Shown here: positions 53,056 to 63,683 of the stretch, in pieces
Position numbering within the stretch: position 1 is the stretch's first letter
Layout of the letters: each line of letters opens with the position of its first letter
From: Diplonema japonicum
Taxonomy: Eukaryota; Euglenozoa; Diplonemea; Diplonemida; Diplonemidae
Assembly: GCA_964019335.1 (NCBI GenBank)
Contig: OZ025671.1
Span: forward strand, 310,001 to 374,000
Direction: 5' to 3'
DNA: 64,000 nucleotides
Position numbers and translations under genes: made by a program
The notes under the pieces: model-generated
Database searches by the model: none
Told to the model about the DNA's origin: nothing
The model's input: the letters and a program-made list of their open reading frames with translations, nothing else

Positions 53056-54455
53056 GTTGTCATTGAGAAATCTTGCCCCCCCCCCCCCCCCCTCACTAAC
53101 TGTTCACTATAGTTATAAACGTTTTTTTCCCTTTTTTTTTTTCTTCCTCTTTTCTTCCTTTCTTCTTCTTCTTCTTTTTGTTTTTTCATGTCCCTCAGGG
53201 AAGGTTTTAGTAAATGCAAGCAGAAGCCTGTAGGGGCAGTCCTGAACACGTTAGCCTGGCAGCTTCGTTTTTAGGACTCAAACTTTTCTTTAACCCTTTA
53301 GAAACGGCTGTTTTTATTGAAAGATTTCCAAAAGAAAATAAAAAGAAAAGGATCAATAACACACCACAGGTCCTGAGGGGTATCCACTTTTTGACTTTGC
53401 AAGAATCATGGCTGGAGTGCTTAAAAAGGTGGAACGAAACACAAAAAAAAAAAAAAAAAAAAAAACCCGGGTTTTTTTTTTGCCATGCCACATTCCGTAT
53501 ATTTTGACCACATATTTATGCTCGTTTCTAGAGGGCAAAAAAAAAAAAAAAAAAAAAAAGAAAGAAAGAAAGAAGAAAAACTAAGCCATAAAGTAGACAC
53601 ATGCTTTTCTTTCATTCTCTTCTTCTACTCTTCTTCCACGGCGCAAATCTCTCTTATGTTGAAGAGGCTGCTGAAGGGAAACAAAGAAAGAAGGAGTTGT
53701 GGCAAAGAAGCGGTGATATCTCTCTCTTCTTCTTTTTTTTCTTTCTTTTTTTTTTTTTTTTTAAAGCCGAAAGAGGAAACATACAATGCAGGACGGGTAA
53801 TTTGTACGTACCATCGTGGCACCTTCTGTAAAAAAAAAGGGGGGGGGGAAAGTTAAAATGGTCAGTCCACAGATAAAAGAGGCCAGTGTTGGTGGTGCCC
53901 CTGCACAAGCACTGTCTACTTGACCACAGGGGACGCACGTCGGCAGCTCTACATCTCCATAAAAAAAAACTCTTTAAAAAAAAGTTCATAGGGTGAAGGT
54001 CCGTAGGGTGGAGGTAAATCACATCTGCGAAACGTGGCTCCTAGCACAGACACGTGTAGCTGGACATCAAGAAAATAAAAAGGAGGGGATAATAAAAGAA
54101 AGCACATAACTCAAACCACAGCTGCTTTTTTAACTGGAGCAAGTAATAACATAACCAAGACCTTGCCTTCCTAAGTCGAGTTGGAAAGAAAAAGAAAACG
54201 CAGAAACATTCTCCTCCAGGTACACATGTCTGAGGGGCACATCAACCATGTGTAGCTCGCATTGCCTAAAAGAATAAAAAAAAGAAAGAAAAGAAAAAAA
54301 AGATCAGTATCGCCCAGCTAAAGTTACAACTCCCTAAGGAAAGGGGAGACTGGATAAAAATCTGCATATAAAAAAAAAAGAAAAAGAAAAGAATAAATAA
54401 CTATGTATTCGACAAAAAAGAAATAAAGACCTCATACAGAAAAATAAATACAATA
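52634..54455. other. Intergenic with a TTG microsatellite, small inverted repeats and homopolymers
   Basis: There is a (TTG)n microsatellite at about 53019-53054, a C-run at 53077-53092, and A-runs at 53442-53464 and 53538-53559. TGTCCCAACA (52830-52839) and TGTTGGGACA (52930-52939) form an inverted repeat with a 90-base spacer. TACACATG and CATGTGTA near 54221-54255 can form a hairpin. Apparent frames are low-complexity. No gene is supported. Confidence 0.5.
53019..53054 (+). repeat. TTG trinucleotide microsatellite
   Basis: About a dozen uninterrupted TTG units with one imperfect copy at the right end, in an intergenic setting. Confidence 0.9.
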
Positions 54456-56192
54456 TTACAGCCAAATAGGCATTTTTCGTGGTGACACCACAGGAGGGGG
54501 CTCTCTCCGCAGAGAGGGCGATCTTTCGTGCGAGCGGGACCTCTGAGGTGATTTATCAAAGGTCTCCACCAACCACGCCAGTTCGAAGACCTTGAGTCGC
54601 TTTTCTAAGACAGGCCAGCAACTTGGTTGCACCTCCAATCTAAAAGCCTTCCACTCAGGCCGGACATTTTCTATCCTTGATATGGGACGGGAGAGGAGGA
54701 TTTTGGTCACGATATGCCCCTCAGCGCAATAGTGCTTCAGGAAATCAGCGAGGAGTGATGATAGAGAAGGAAATCGCACTTCTTTGGTCATTAAACCAGG
54801 GCTTCTGCTGATTCCGAGTGCGCCGTACTTTTTACAATGACGAAGACCGAGGACGAGATGCTTGTAAATAGTTCCTTCAGGCGTTCGGCTTTCAAATGAA
54901 ATCCCAAAACGGACAACAGCTGTGAGATGGTGTGTCAGCAGCAGGCCTACGAAGGTCCCCTCCACGCACTGTATTTTAACCCCGTCACGGAGAATCTTCG
55001 ATGCTGTTGCATGTATTTCACCAACAGACCGTTTCTTATTCACGTCAAAGGTGGCACCTTCTGTGGTGTAGAAGAAAGTTGAAAGGATCTTTCTTGCCGC
55101 AGCGATTCCCTTTGCGCACGTCATCGGTGATATAAGTATAGGTGTCAGGTCTTTCGAAGTTCGTGACGCCACACTGTACACCGTTATCGTAACCTCCTCT
55201 TCTGACGGTATGTCCCTCAAGAGCTCTGAAGCCTGGTCGGGGTCCGACACAGGGATCTCTATGCCGCCGACCTCTGTTATAACCATCTTTTGTTTTAAAA
55301 CTGTATTCGTCCCTGCCTTCACCTGGCCGATCTGCCGACCTGACAAAGCCAGCCCTATTAGCTTGGTCTTCCCGTCCTTCTTCAGCACCACGTCGCCGAC
55401 CAGAACTGGGTGGTGGCTCTTCTGCGGGTCGCATGGTCTTATCAGCAGTTTTTCCAAGTGTGCCGTCACCTCTTTTTGTTGGATCTTAACCAGGGCCATG
55501 TGTTCCTCAAGAGGCATCACAACAGGCTTGTCCTCCTCTTGTTCCTCCACAGCAAAATGTTCCTCTTCTCCGTCCGTTAAGAGGGGTTCCTCCTCTTCGT
55601 GGAGACTTGGGATTTTAGGTTCTGGTTCCTCTTCTCGTTCCACTAATTCACCTTCGTGCACCGTCTCCACCTCAGGCTCAAGCTCAGGCTCGACCAAGGG
55701 TTCATCAAGCTCAGGCCCGACTAAAGGTTCGTCAAGTGCAGGTTCGACCAAGGGTTCGTCAGACTCAGGCACAGGCTCAGTCCGAGGTTCGGACACATTG
55801 TCTGCGGACACTTCCTCTTCCCTGTGCGTTACAAGCTCCAGGTCTAGTGGCTGCGCGGTGATCGCTGTTTTCAGTGATCTTTCTTCTTCTTTGCTTGAGC
55901 TGGTGTCGTCGCCTTCGTCATCCGTCAATTTCAGCAGCGAGCAGGTCGTCGACTCTGACAGCGAAGATGAGATTAGAGGGAGCTCGCTGCTTAACGGTGT
56001 CAACGCTTCCTCTGGTGACCCAATCCCTGGCGACTTTATTGCAGCCTCTTCCTCCTCTTCCCCACCGCGTCTCACGTCTTCAATAACAACCATCGCTTCC
56101 TGCACACCCTTCGCACTCGCCGCTACAGGGCGAATAGGGGGGTTGGCTGATGTCTCGGGCTTGCTTCCTGTGCATCCATGGCATCCCCCCAT
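54456..56192 (-). CDS. Putatively dual-acylated protein with acidic repeats, PDZ-like and SH2-like regions, 578 aa
   Basis: A single exon. The ATG at 56192 lies one base after a candidate acceptor (ACACAG at 56194-56199) and gives MGGCHGC. Gly2 with Cys4 is a classic myristoylation-palmitoylation start, implying membrane attachment. The longer upstream reading lacks support. Residues about 145-240 are very acidic with repeated DEPLVEP/DEPLVGP units. Residues about 260-345 look like a PDZ fold (VLVGDVVLKKDGKTKLIGLALSG...MVITEVGGIEIPVSDPDQASELLRD...VTITVYS). Residues about 400-520 resemble an SH2 layout (EGTFVGLLL in place of GTFLVR, KHLVLGL, VRFPSLSSLLADFLKHY, ILLSRP), but the phosphate-binding Arg is absent. 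A basic Ser/Arg/Pro tail ends RKMPIWL, a possible PDZ-binding C-terminus. A scaffold at the membrane is inferred. Confidence 0.68.
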   Translation of the reverse strand: MGGCHGCTGSKPETSANPPIRPVAASAKGVQEAMVVIEDVRRGGEEEEEAAIKSPGIGSPEEALTPLSSELPLISSSLSESTTCSLLKLTDDEGDDTSSSKEEERSLKTAITAQPLDLELVTHREEEVSADNVSEPRTEPVPESDEPLVEPALDEPLVGPELDEPLVEPELEPEVETVHEGELVEREEEPEPKIPSLHEEEEPLLTDGEEEHFAVEEQEEDKPVVMPLEEHMALVKIQQKEVTAHLEKLLIRPCDPQKSHHPVLVGDVVLKKDGKTKLIGLALSGRQIGQVKAGTNTVLKQKMVITEVGGIEIPVSDPDQASELLRDIPSEEEVTITVYSVASRTSKDLTPILISPMTCAKGIAAARKILSTFFYTTEGATFDVNKKRSVGEIHATASKILRDGVKIQCVEGTFVGLLLTHHLTAVVRFGISFESRTPEGTIYKHLVLGLRHCKKYGALGISRSPGLMTKEVRFPSLSSLLADFLKHYCAEGHIVTKILLSRPISRIENVRPEWKAFRLEVQPSCWPVLEKRLKVFELAWLVETFDKSPQRSRSHERSPSLRREPPPVVSPRKMPIWL

Positions 56193-56352
56193 CCTGTGTT
56201 GGTGGATGAAGGACAGAAATCGTTTGTAAATGAAATGAAATGAAAGCAAAGGCGAGCCGCAAGGAGGGTGAACAGATAAGTATGTCACGCTTGAGGACTA
56301 TTCCCCAAAAGTTAACTATCGCTCGCTGAAGGCGTTCGTATAAACGAAGTGT

Positions 56353-58848
56353 TCAGCTACTGGGAAGTGTTGGTGCGACTTTAGCTTGGAGCAATGCCGA
56401 GAAACCTGCGAACTCGGGCAAAGTGATGTTGTGAGTGTCTCTGAAGCGGTAGTGGTGCAGAACTTCGCGAGCAGCCGATGCTGTGAGGATGTTGGGGAGG
56501 GAGCCTTCCATGACAGGCATGGCTCGCAGCGTGGTCACAGACACTTCGCCGTGTGCGGCATGCATGGTGTTGTACACGTCACGGTCCTGTTCTGTTATGA
56601 GTTCCACGGTGGGCTCTGCAGTGGGCTTTACGTTCTTTACTTTGCACCGTGACGAGGGCCTGTGCAGAGGCGGCAGCTTGTCATTGTCCACGTCGCTTGC
56701 GGACGTGAAGCATGCCGCCTGTTTCTCTTGCAACATGGTTCTCTGCTTTTTCTGCCTCGACCCTCCCACCTCCTTGGCCTTCATGGCACGCCGGTCTAAG
56801 CCGATTAGTCTCCTGATCTCGTGCCCGTTGGGATTGCATTCGCTGCAGGTCTTGCACTTTAAAATCTTTGTATCACTCTTATAAGGCCCCGCGCCGCACA
56901 CGTAGCAGAAGTACACCTTCGACACTGCGAAGCAGGTGGGCGAGACCAGCACCTCAGACACGACTTTGTCGTGTTCCCCTGTATCATCGCCAAAGGCGGA
57001 TAACTCTATGTCATTCACAAAGTGCTCAGAATGGCTCTTACTTTTGCTGTCATTCCTGTTGCTACTTTCGGTTCGAACTCCGCTCTTGCGTTTGTTCCTC
57101 TGGTTTCTTCCTCCTCCTTCCCCTTCTCCTGTGATGGGCTTGTGTGGTACGTGATTCACACTCTTTCCAACACTCTTTACTGGTCCTGTCTGAGTGCCTA
57201 CAGTTGTGATCATTGTGTTCTCTGCTATTTCCAACAACTTGACTAATGCCAGCTTGAGCTTGAAGTTGTGCATGCCAAACAATTCGCACAAAGATCGCAA
57301 GATGAAGGCGTCCTCCTCTGTTTGCGTAGCGGGTGTCTTCATTGGTGAGTCCGCCAAGGACAGTGTTACTTGCGGGTTGGTGGCGACCCGATGCGAGAGG
57401 TCGTGGAACTTATTCAACAACGCTTTGAGCATGATGAGCGTGCTGCTGGTTCCTGCGAGCGACAACGTGTCTTCTTCGTTATGCTGGCAGGAGAAGTCAC
57501 AGGACTTCTTCGATGCTTCAACAACGGTGGTAGTGATGCTAGTGAGCTTGCCCACTTTGCGGAGTACGCTTTGGAGGGTCGAACGGGTGGTATTGACACG
57601 TCGGTCGATGCGGGAGGAGGGTACCTTTCGCATGCTGTAGTGTTTTGCGTGCTTGTTGTCCTTGTCTCGTTTGTTAATATCTGCCAACAATGAAACTTGT
57701 TCGTTCTTCCACGCGACGGACTCCATGCGCAGCACTTGCAGCTCTTCCAGGACCCTCCTGTGTACTACTATGAGATTATCATCGACACGGTCGCCCTCAC
57801 ACAAGGCGCTGCTGTTGGCCCTGGGAGAATTCATAACAGCACGCGGGGACGGAGTGCTACCACCCCCACCGCCCTTCTGTAGCGTGTCGACCTTCGTTCC
57901 CCCGTACCTGTTCTGCTTGATGACTTGCGCCGGACGTTCGTCAAAGTTCTTCAACTCCCTTTTAAGCTTGTCACGCAAAGCGAAGATCTCTTTCTCACCC
58001 ACACTCGATTCACCATCACGATCGTTTCTAAAACTGCGACTACGCCTGTCCACCTCAGCCTGCTGACGCTCCATCCCCGCCAGCTGAAGAGAAAAAGTGT
58101 GCGAAGATTCTCGTTGTTCCTTATAGTTCGCGATGAGCCCTTCCATCTCTTCGTACATCTTGTGCACCTTCTTGCGCAGCCTGGCCACGTGTGCCTCCTC
58201 CCTAGCTAAGGTTAACGCGTGCTGCTCGTCCTTCTTCCGAAGCAGCTCGTTGTAAATCTTGTCTTTGGTTACCTGCGATTCTTTCAGCACTTCGATTTCG
58301 CTTTTCAAGACCTCAACGTCGTCCCGCTGATCCGGCTGCTCAGGGGTCGGAAGTATCGGAGACCTGGTGCGGAAAGCGATGGTGGTGGTGACCTTTTGCA
58401 TGAGGGCACGGGTGTTGAGGAGACGGGTTTTTGTTTTGGCGTTGGTTTCATTAAGTTCGCGTTGAAGGCGTTCCGACTCGGCTTGGAGGTGACGCTCTAG
58501 CTCAGATGGGTTGCTGTCTTCACCGACGTCGCGTGTGATGGAGGTGATTTTATCCTTTTCGTCCAGCCACAGCCTGTCGCGCATTCTGATCTCGCCCATG
58601 TCGAGCTTCACGGTGATCGCGCCGCTGCGTAACAAATCAACGCTGTGAAGCTTCAGTCTGCTCGGCCCGAGAACGTCCTGCCATGTCCACCATAGCTTCC
58701 TCGCTGCAGCCTCCCCCGACAGCGCACCTTGAGACGTTTCGTACTTCAGCCCCACGCTTACCATTTCCATGAGCGTGTCTTTGTCCCCGCTGCAAAACGC
58801 CTCGCCATATGCACGGCCCAAGCCGAGCAGCCGCTCACGGCCCGTCAT
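56353..58848 (-). CDS. NTF2-like, coiled-coil and zinc-ribbon-like protein, 831 aa
   Basis: A single exon with the ATG at 58848. Codons upstream (to 58887) lack an ATG and contain the likely acceptor region. Residues 1-105 match the NTF2/SnoaL-like cone fold (GLGRAYGEAFCSGDKDTLMEM...KLWWTWQDVLG...RDRLWLDEKDKITSITRD). Charged coiled coils occupy about 115-325. A Gly/Ser linker follows, then helical and Ser/Thr-rich segments. A cysteine cluster near residue 650 (CYVCG...LKCKTCSEC) could bind zinc. The C-terminus (about 790-831) is a short helical pair resembling a degenerate EF-hand or dimerisation motif. No enzymatic motif is evident; the combination is not one I recognise. Confidence 0.7.
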   Translation of the reverse strand: MTGRERLLGLGRAYGEAFCSGDKDTLMEMVSVGLKYETSQGALSGEAAARKLWWTWQDVLGPSRLKLHSVDLLRSGAITVKLDMGEIRMRDRLWLDEKDKITSITRDVGEDSNPSELERHLQAESERLQRELNETNAKTKTRLLNTRALMQKVTTTIAFRTRSPILPTPEQPDQRDDVEVLKSEIEVLKESQVTKDKIYNELLRKKDEQHALTLAREEAHVARLRKKVHKMYEEMEGLIANYKEQRESSHTFSLQLAGMERQQAEVDRRSRSFRNDRDGESSVGEKEIFALRDKLKRELKNFDERPAQVIKQNRYGGTKVDTLQKGGGGGSTPSPRAVMNSPRANSSALCEGDRVDDNLIVVHRRVLEELQVLRMESVAWKNEQVSLLADINKRDKDNKHAKHYSMRKVPSSRIDRRVNTTRSTLQSVLRKVGKLTSITTTVVEASKKSCDFSCQHNEEDTLSLAGTSSTLIMLKALLNKFHDLSHRVATNPQVTLSLADSPMKTPATQTEEDAFILRSLCELFGMHNFKLKLALVKLLEIAENTMITTVGTQTGPVKSVGKSVNHVPHKPITGEGEGGGRNQRNKRKSGVRTESSNRNDSKSKSHSEHFVNDIELSAFGDDTGEHDKVVSEVLVSPTCFAVSKVYFCYVCGAGPYKSDTKILKCKTCSECNPNGHEIRRLIGLDRRAMKAKEVGGSRQKKQRTMLQEKQAACFTSASDVDNDKLPPLHRPSSRCKVKNVKPTAEPTVELITEQDRDVYNTMHAAHGEVSVTTLRAMPVMEGSLPNILTASAAREVLHHYRFRDTHNITLPEFAGFSALLQAKVAPTLPSS

Positions 58849-58941
58849 CGCCCTTCGTTGAGGGTGTAAGGGGAATAATGAAATCAATACTAACTAACCA
58901 ATGGGTGGGAACACTTTCTTCATTCGTATCATTAGGGGGGT

Positions 58942-59465
58942 CTAAGAGGTTATGTCGGTAATGTCGGCTGTTCGGTCGTCCACACCATCGTCGTCCGACT
59001 CGTCAGCTACAAGCAAGTGGGACTTGTCCCCATAGCCACCGAACCTTGGTTTTTTTTTCTCTTTTTTCTTGAACAAGCGGCATACCCTTCTGCTTTCGCA
59101 TTTGCAGCATCGTCTTCGTCTTCTTCTTCTATGTACAAGGCCCAGTTCGTGCCGAGCCAGTGTTTTGTTAGTTTCGCGGGTTGTTTGAGAAGCTTATCCC
59201 AGTATGGCCCTTCCTCTTTCTTCTTCCCTACTATTTCCACGCATCGGTCTGTCACTCTGTATGTGGACTCTTCCTTGTTAATCTGACCCCATAGGTCGAA
59301 CACTGCGCTGTAGTCACCTTCTTCTCCCGCTTTCTTCCCCTTTCCGACGAAGAGTATCTTTTCGTCCTCAAAAGACACCTCGCACGAGCACCCCATCAGC
59401 TCCACTGTGATGAAGACTCTGTCCTTTCGCTGTGCCCACACGCACGGGGGAGGCTTGACTGCCAT
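58942..59465 (-). CDS. p23/SBA1-type HSP90 co-chaperone (CS domain), 160 aa, two exons
   Basis: Exons are 59086-59465 and 58942-59044. The 41-nt intron (59045-59085, GTATGC...ACCAAG) joins NAKAEG to FGGYGDKSHLL. The ATG at 59465 is followed by PPPCVWAQRKDRVFITVEL, the standard start of the p23 beta sandwich. Further matches are DLWGQINKEESTYRVTDRCVEIVGKKKEEGPYWDKLLKQPAK, which aligns with the ELYGEI..EESKYKVTDR.IE...KK..GPYWPRLLK core of p23, and HWLGTNWALYIEEEDEDD. The conserved Trp that contacts HSP90 is present. An acidic tail (DESDDDGVDDRTADITDITS) completes it. p23 stabilises the closed ATP-bound HSP90 dimer in the cytosol. Confidence 0.93.
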
Positions 59466-59497
59466 TTTCTTTTTTGTTTCTTTTTTGTAAAATGTCC

Positions 59498-59528
<31 letters not shown>

Positions 59529-59637
59529 TGTTGTTGATCGCAATGAAGTGGAGGGACATCACTTTCTTGTCGCTAAAATAAGGCTTGACAGGCTTGAACT
59601 CGTGGATTTGTTAAGCCCCCCCCCCCCCCCCCCCCCC
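59466..59637. other. Spacer upstream of p23 with poly-C tract
   Basis: A TTTTG pentamer repeat (about 59500-59524) and a C-run of about 23 bases ending at 59638 lie directly against the left end of the hAT element. Confidence 0.6.
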
Positions 59638-61720
59638 CAGGGCTATGCTGGCAGGAAACGTGGAAACGTTTCCGTTTCCGTTTCCATGTTTTCAAAATTC
59701 TCATGGAAACGGCTATGTATATTTCGGTAAACACTGTTTGGAAGGTCCTTATTTATTTGGGGTTTTTGAAGATACTTACTTTTTTGGGGTTTTACAAGGA
59801 AAGCGCACGTCGGTCTCTACAAAAACGAAAGTAAACATGGTCCAGAGAAAGCACCCCCTGGGAGACGCTTTGTGGGACGGGGTGGAGGTTCAGGCGGAGG
59901 ATGGGAAGAAGAAGACAGTAAAATGTCGCTTCTGTGATATGGTCTTCACAGTAGCGTCAACCAGCAGACTCCGCGCCCACATGTTCCAAACAAAAGGCCA
60001 AGGAGTAGCGACGTGTGTCCCCAAAGGGGATAGTGTGGAGCCCCACAAGAAGCTGTTGGAGAAAGCGACAGCGGAGGCGAAGGCTGAGGCAGAGGGAACG
60101 AAGAAGCGTAAAGTGGAGAACAGGCCAATGACGCCATTTTTAACTGCTACAAGCACGCCAGACGTGGACAGGGCTGTTCGGGATTTCTTTCTCGAAACCG
60201 GGACCCCATTTTTGAGGGTCGAACATCGGTATGATGTTTATCTGTTTCGTGTCCTCTCATATTTTCTGTTGCACAGAACATTCAAGGCACTGTTTGAGAA
60301 AGTGAAGCGCCTTCCGCTCGGGGCCACGTACGAGCTACCGGACAGGAAAGCTCTGAGCGGAAGGCTGGTTGACGACGCTGTTCAAAAAATGGATGCCACA
60401 ATCGCATCCTTCATCGAAACCCAGAAGACAACTGGGCTCACCTTGACGCACGACGGGTGGACAACCCCGAGGAAGGCAGCAATTTTTAATGCCATCCTCT
60501 GCACCGTTGATACGTCCTGGTACGTAGGAAACGCAACAATGAAGGAGAAGAAAACGATGGAAACAATCGCGACATTCGTGCACTCCACTGTTGCGGGGCT
60601 GGATGAGGAGGTGAAGAGCAAGGTGGTGCATGTTTGCGTCGACGGCGCTTGTGCGCTCGCTCTCCCGATCATTGAGACAAAACTCCCACACGTCATGGGA
60701 AGCCTCTGCATGTTACACACCTGTGACCTCATCTTTGAGGACCTTTGCGACTGGAACAAGAAATCAACACGTGAGCGGTTCAGTTTCATCGGCGAAATAT
60801 GCAAGGACAGTGTCGAGTTTGTACGGTGGTGGAAAACCCGTGAGAGATTGGTGACAATACTCAAGGAAAAGAATGCGCTCACCATGCTGTGTCCTATCGA
60901 CACACGCATGGGAACGACATTTATCTGTCTCCAACGTTTGCAGAAGCTCAAAGCATCACTGAGGAGTGTTGTCTCCTCTGAAGCCTACACGGACTGGAAA
61001 AAATCGCAAAAAGTGCTGCCGCGAGGAGTGCTGCGGACACTCGCAGGGCCCAAGTTATCGGAGACGAGTTTTGGGACAACGTAGACGAGATGTGTAGATT
61101 GACTGTACCGACGTGGCACTTCCTTCGTGTGCTGGATAAAGACGGTGCGCCAGGCGAATTACCTGCAATCAACGTCGGCAACGTAAGGCTGAAGTGGGAG
61201 ACGTTCGTCACTGAAATAAGTCAGCTGGAACTCAGCCCTCTGCTCACGGCAGAGCGCAGAGCTGACCTAGTGCTGCACGCGAAGGAGCGTTGGGTCTACG
61301 CAGAAAGGCCCATCCACCACTGTGGATACGCACTCAACCCCATAACAAGGGAGGCAGCCCGCGGGTGCGAGAAAGCAAAGTCTGGTCTCCAGATTGTCCT
61401 ACAACGCATGCTGCCCGAGTCGGAAGCGCTTGATGGCCTTGAAGAGTGGGAGGCGTGGTCCTCCACGCCACTGGAGTTCGGCATGGCCACACAGGCAGCC
61501 CACCCAGACAGGCAGGACAAGTGGCCTGCTTACAAATGGTGGTCGCAGTTTGGGGGGAGATTCCGCATTCTGCAGAAGGTGGCGTGCTTGGTGCTAGGCC
61601 AAATTGTCACTGTTGCGCCGAGTGAGAAGGGATGGGCTGTGTACGCTGATGTCATGGGGAAAAAGAGATTCAGCCTGAACGAAGACAGGTCTGTTCTCAC
61701 CCGTCTTCTCCCCCCGTAAG
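59638..61720 (+). mobile_element. hAT-superfamily DNA transposon, left end and transposase; right end not found
   Basis: The left boundary is placed at CAGGGCTATGCTGGCAGG (59638), a CAGGG start typical of many hAT terminal repeats. Directly inside are clustered subterminal motifs: GGAAACG or its complement occurs about six times between 59653 and 59711, and GGCTATG recurs at 59711. No matching inverted CATAGCCCTG was found to the right, so the right end is missing, diverged or misplaced. Its strand is opposite to all resident genes. Confidence 0.6.
59837..61719 (+). pseudogene. hAT transposase, interrupted by one frameshift
   Basis: The ATG at 59837 is followed by a BED-type zinc finger (VKCRFCDMVF...LRAHMF, residues about 31-52), a Lys-rich linker, and the RNase-H-like core with LTHDGWTT, VCVDGACALAL, HTCDLIFEDL and PIDTRMGTTFICLQRL. 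The first frame stops at 61082-61084. The next frame continues the family sequence (AQVIGDEFWDNVDEMC, INVGNVRLKWETF) and ends with the dimerisation region (WWSQFGG...RILQKVACLVLGQIVTVAPSEKGWAVY). The frame change lies in or just after the A-runs at 60997-61016, so a single-base indel explains it. It is otherwise near full length (about 625 codons). It could be a recently dead copy or a homopolymer sequencing error. Confidence 0.85.
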
Positions 61721-63683
61721 TTTACATACAGGGCACACAGCATGACTCGCATCAAATACAACACGAAGAACTGGACACTCACACAGGCGGCACAATCATA
61801 CTTTGACGTCGATGAAAACAGCGAACCCCCCCCCCCCCCCCCCCCCACCTACAACCACGTATCCACCCCTCCAGCAAAGCACATTATAAATCATATAAGA
61901 AATAAAAGAGAGAAAAAGAATAGCATGAAACATATAGGAAAGAAAATGGGGGGGGGGGGGTGTGACATCGAGAGAATAGTGACGCAGGGGGAGAGAGAGA
62001 GAAAGAAAAAAGATGATAGAAGTCTCTCTCTTTTTTTTTATATTATTGTTACCTTTCTTTTTTTTCTTTTTTTCTTCTTTTTGTCACATATTTAGAAGAA
62101 AACAAGGGTAACACCTCTCTTATTGTTCTTGAGAACAAAGAAGAGGAGAAAAGATATCGAGCGCAACATCAAAAGGACGGGGGGGGGGGGGGGGGGGGAG
62201 GATGAGGCTGTGAGGCAAGGGGAATTGAGGCTGTTTTTCCTTTTTTGAAACCCCCTTTTTTTTTTCAATTACTTTTTTTTTTTTCTTGTTTCCTGTACTG
62301 AAGGAGACCATTCAACAAGAGATAAAATCCCGCTGTGAATATCGTTACCTCTTAATGGATTGCAAAGAAGCTTTTTTTCTTTTCTTTTCTTCTTTCAAAA
62401 ATTCTGTTTTTAAATAATTTGGTACATTTTTCTGCCGGCGTAAACTCATTTTTTAATCACGTTGGGGGGGGGGGGGGGGGGGAACTATCTCTGTGCAACG
62501 TAATAAGGGGAAGATGAATGTTGGCTATGCACATTCGGGGTAAATCTGTAGAAGGGAATAAGCCCATGCCACCCCTTACCCCCTATCCTTTTTTTTCTTT
62601 TCTTTTAGCAATAACAATTGTGATCTTTTTTTTCTCCTTTGCTCACTTTTCAATGCTACTCAAAAAAAGAATGACCCCCCACCATCTTACTATTTGTTTA
62701 CTTTTTGTTTTGTTTTTTGTGTTTGTGTTTTAATTGTACATGAAAAAATACTGGATAGTCGTTAGTGATAACTATATTAGAAATATCAGAATCAGTTTTT
62801 AAGACGAAACGATAGAATTCCTACCCCCCCTTTTCTTTTCTAAAAAAAAGAAAATTCTCTTGCCTTCTTCTCTTTCCCTTGCTCTTAAAGAGAGAAAGGG
62901 GGCTTGTTCGCCCACTTTCTACTTCCCCCTTCTTCTTTTAATAACAGAGCAGACGGAAGATGCAAAAGAAAGAAAAAAAGATTCTTTATGACTATATGTC
63001 TTTGTTGTTCACATAAGATGTCGATATTTCACTTTTTCTTTTTTGCTTTGTTGTTCGCACTAGCAAAAAAAAAAAAAGAAAGAAAAAAACTTTTAAAAAA
63101 CCTGGCAATTTTTGCTACTAGTTTCATATAGTTAGTTATAAAATCATTTCTTTCTCGAAAGTAACTATTTGTAACGGGGGGGGGAAGGAAAAAAACAAAT
63201 TAGAATAATAATATTATTTAAAACGGGAAAAAAAAATTATTGTTTGTACAAAGTCGGGTTAAATCACGTTCAAGCCCTCTTCTTCTTCTTTTTTTTTTTT
63301 TTTTTTTATCTTCACCTTTTCTACTGAGAGACATAATCAAGTAGAGGAAGCCACCAATTTCTTACTTTCTTTTTTGTCTGCAGCATTCTTTTTCTCCAGG
63401 TCCTTACTGCCCTTTTTTTTCCCGTTTCAGTTAGAAATATAAAAAAAAGTCCGGCAGGGTTGTGGGGGTGTGCGCACGTTTGCTGTTCAAGAAAAGGAAA
63501 TTCACACTGATCGGTACACACCCTCTCTGCGGTTGCCTACTGGTGCCTGCCTTGCAAGAAAAGAAAGAATAAAAAAGAGGAAAAATAGCAGGGGGGGAAG
63601 GGGGTACCAAGAAAACTAAACCTAACAAAAAAAAAAAACTCTAACTTTTTTTTTTTTTTTTTTTTTTTTCCAAAATATATATT
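61721..63683. other. Low-complexity intergenic region, no gene supported
   Basis: Long runs occur of C (61827-61846), G (61948-61960, 62178-62198, 62463-62482), A and T. No credible reading frame or RNA gene was found over about 1.9 kb. Confidence 0.55.

Noticed and set aside
52941-53249. Asn-run protein on the minus strand
   Set aside because: It is the translation of the TTG microsatellite and flanking purine runs.
61720-62200. Right terminal inverted repeat of the hAT element
   Set aside because: The CAGGGCACAC sequence at about 61730 is in direct, not inverted, orientation, and no complement of the left end was found.
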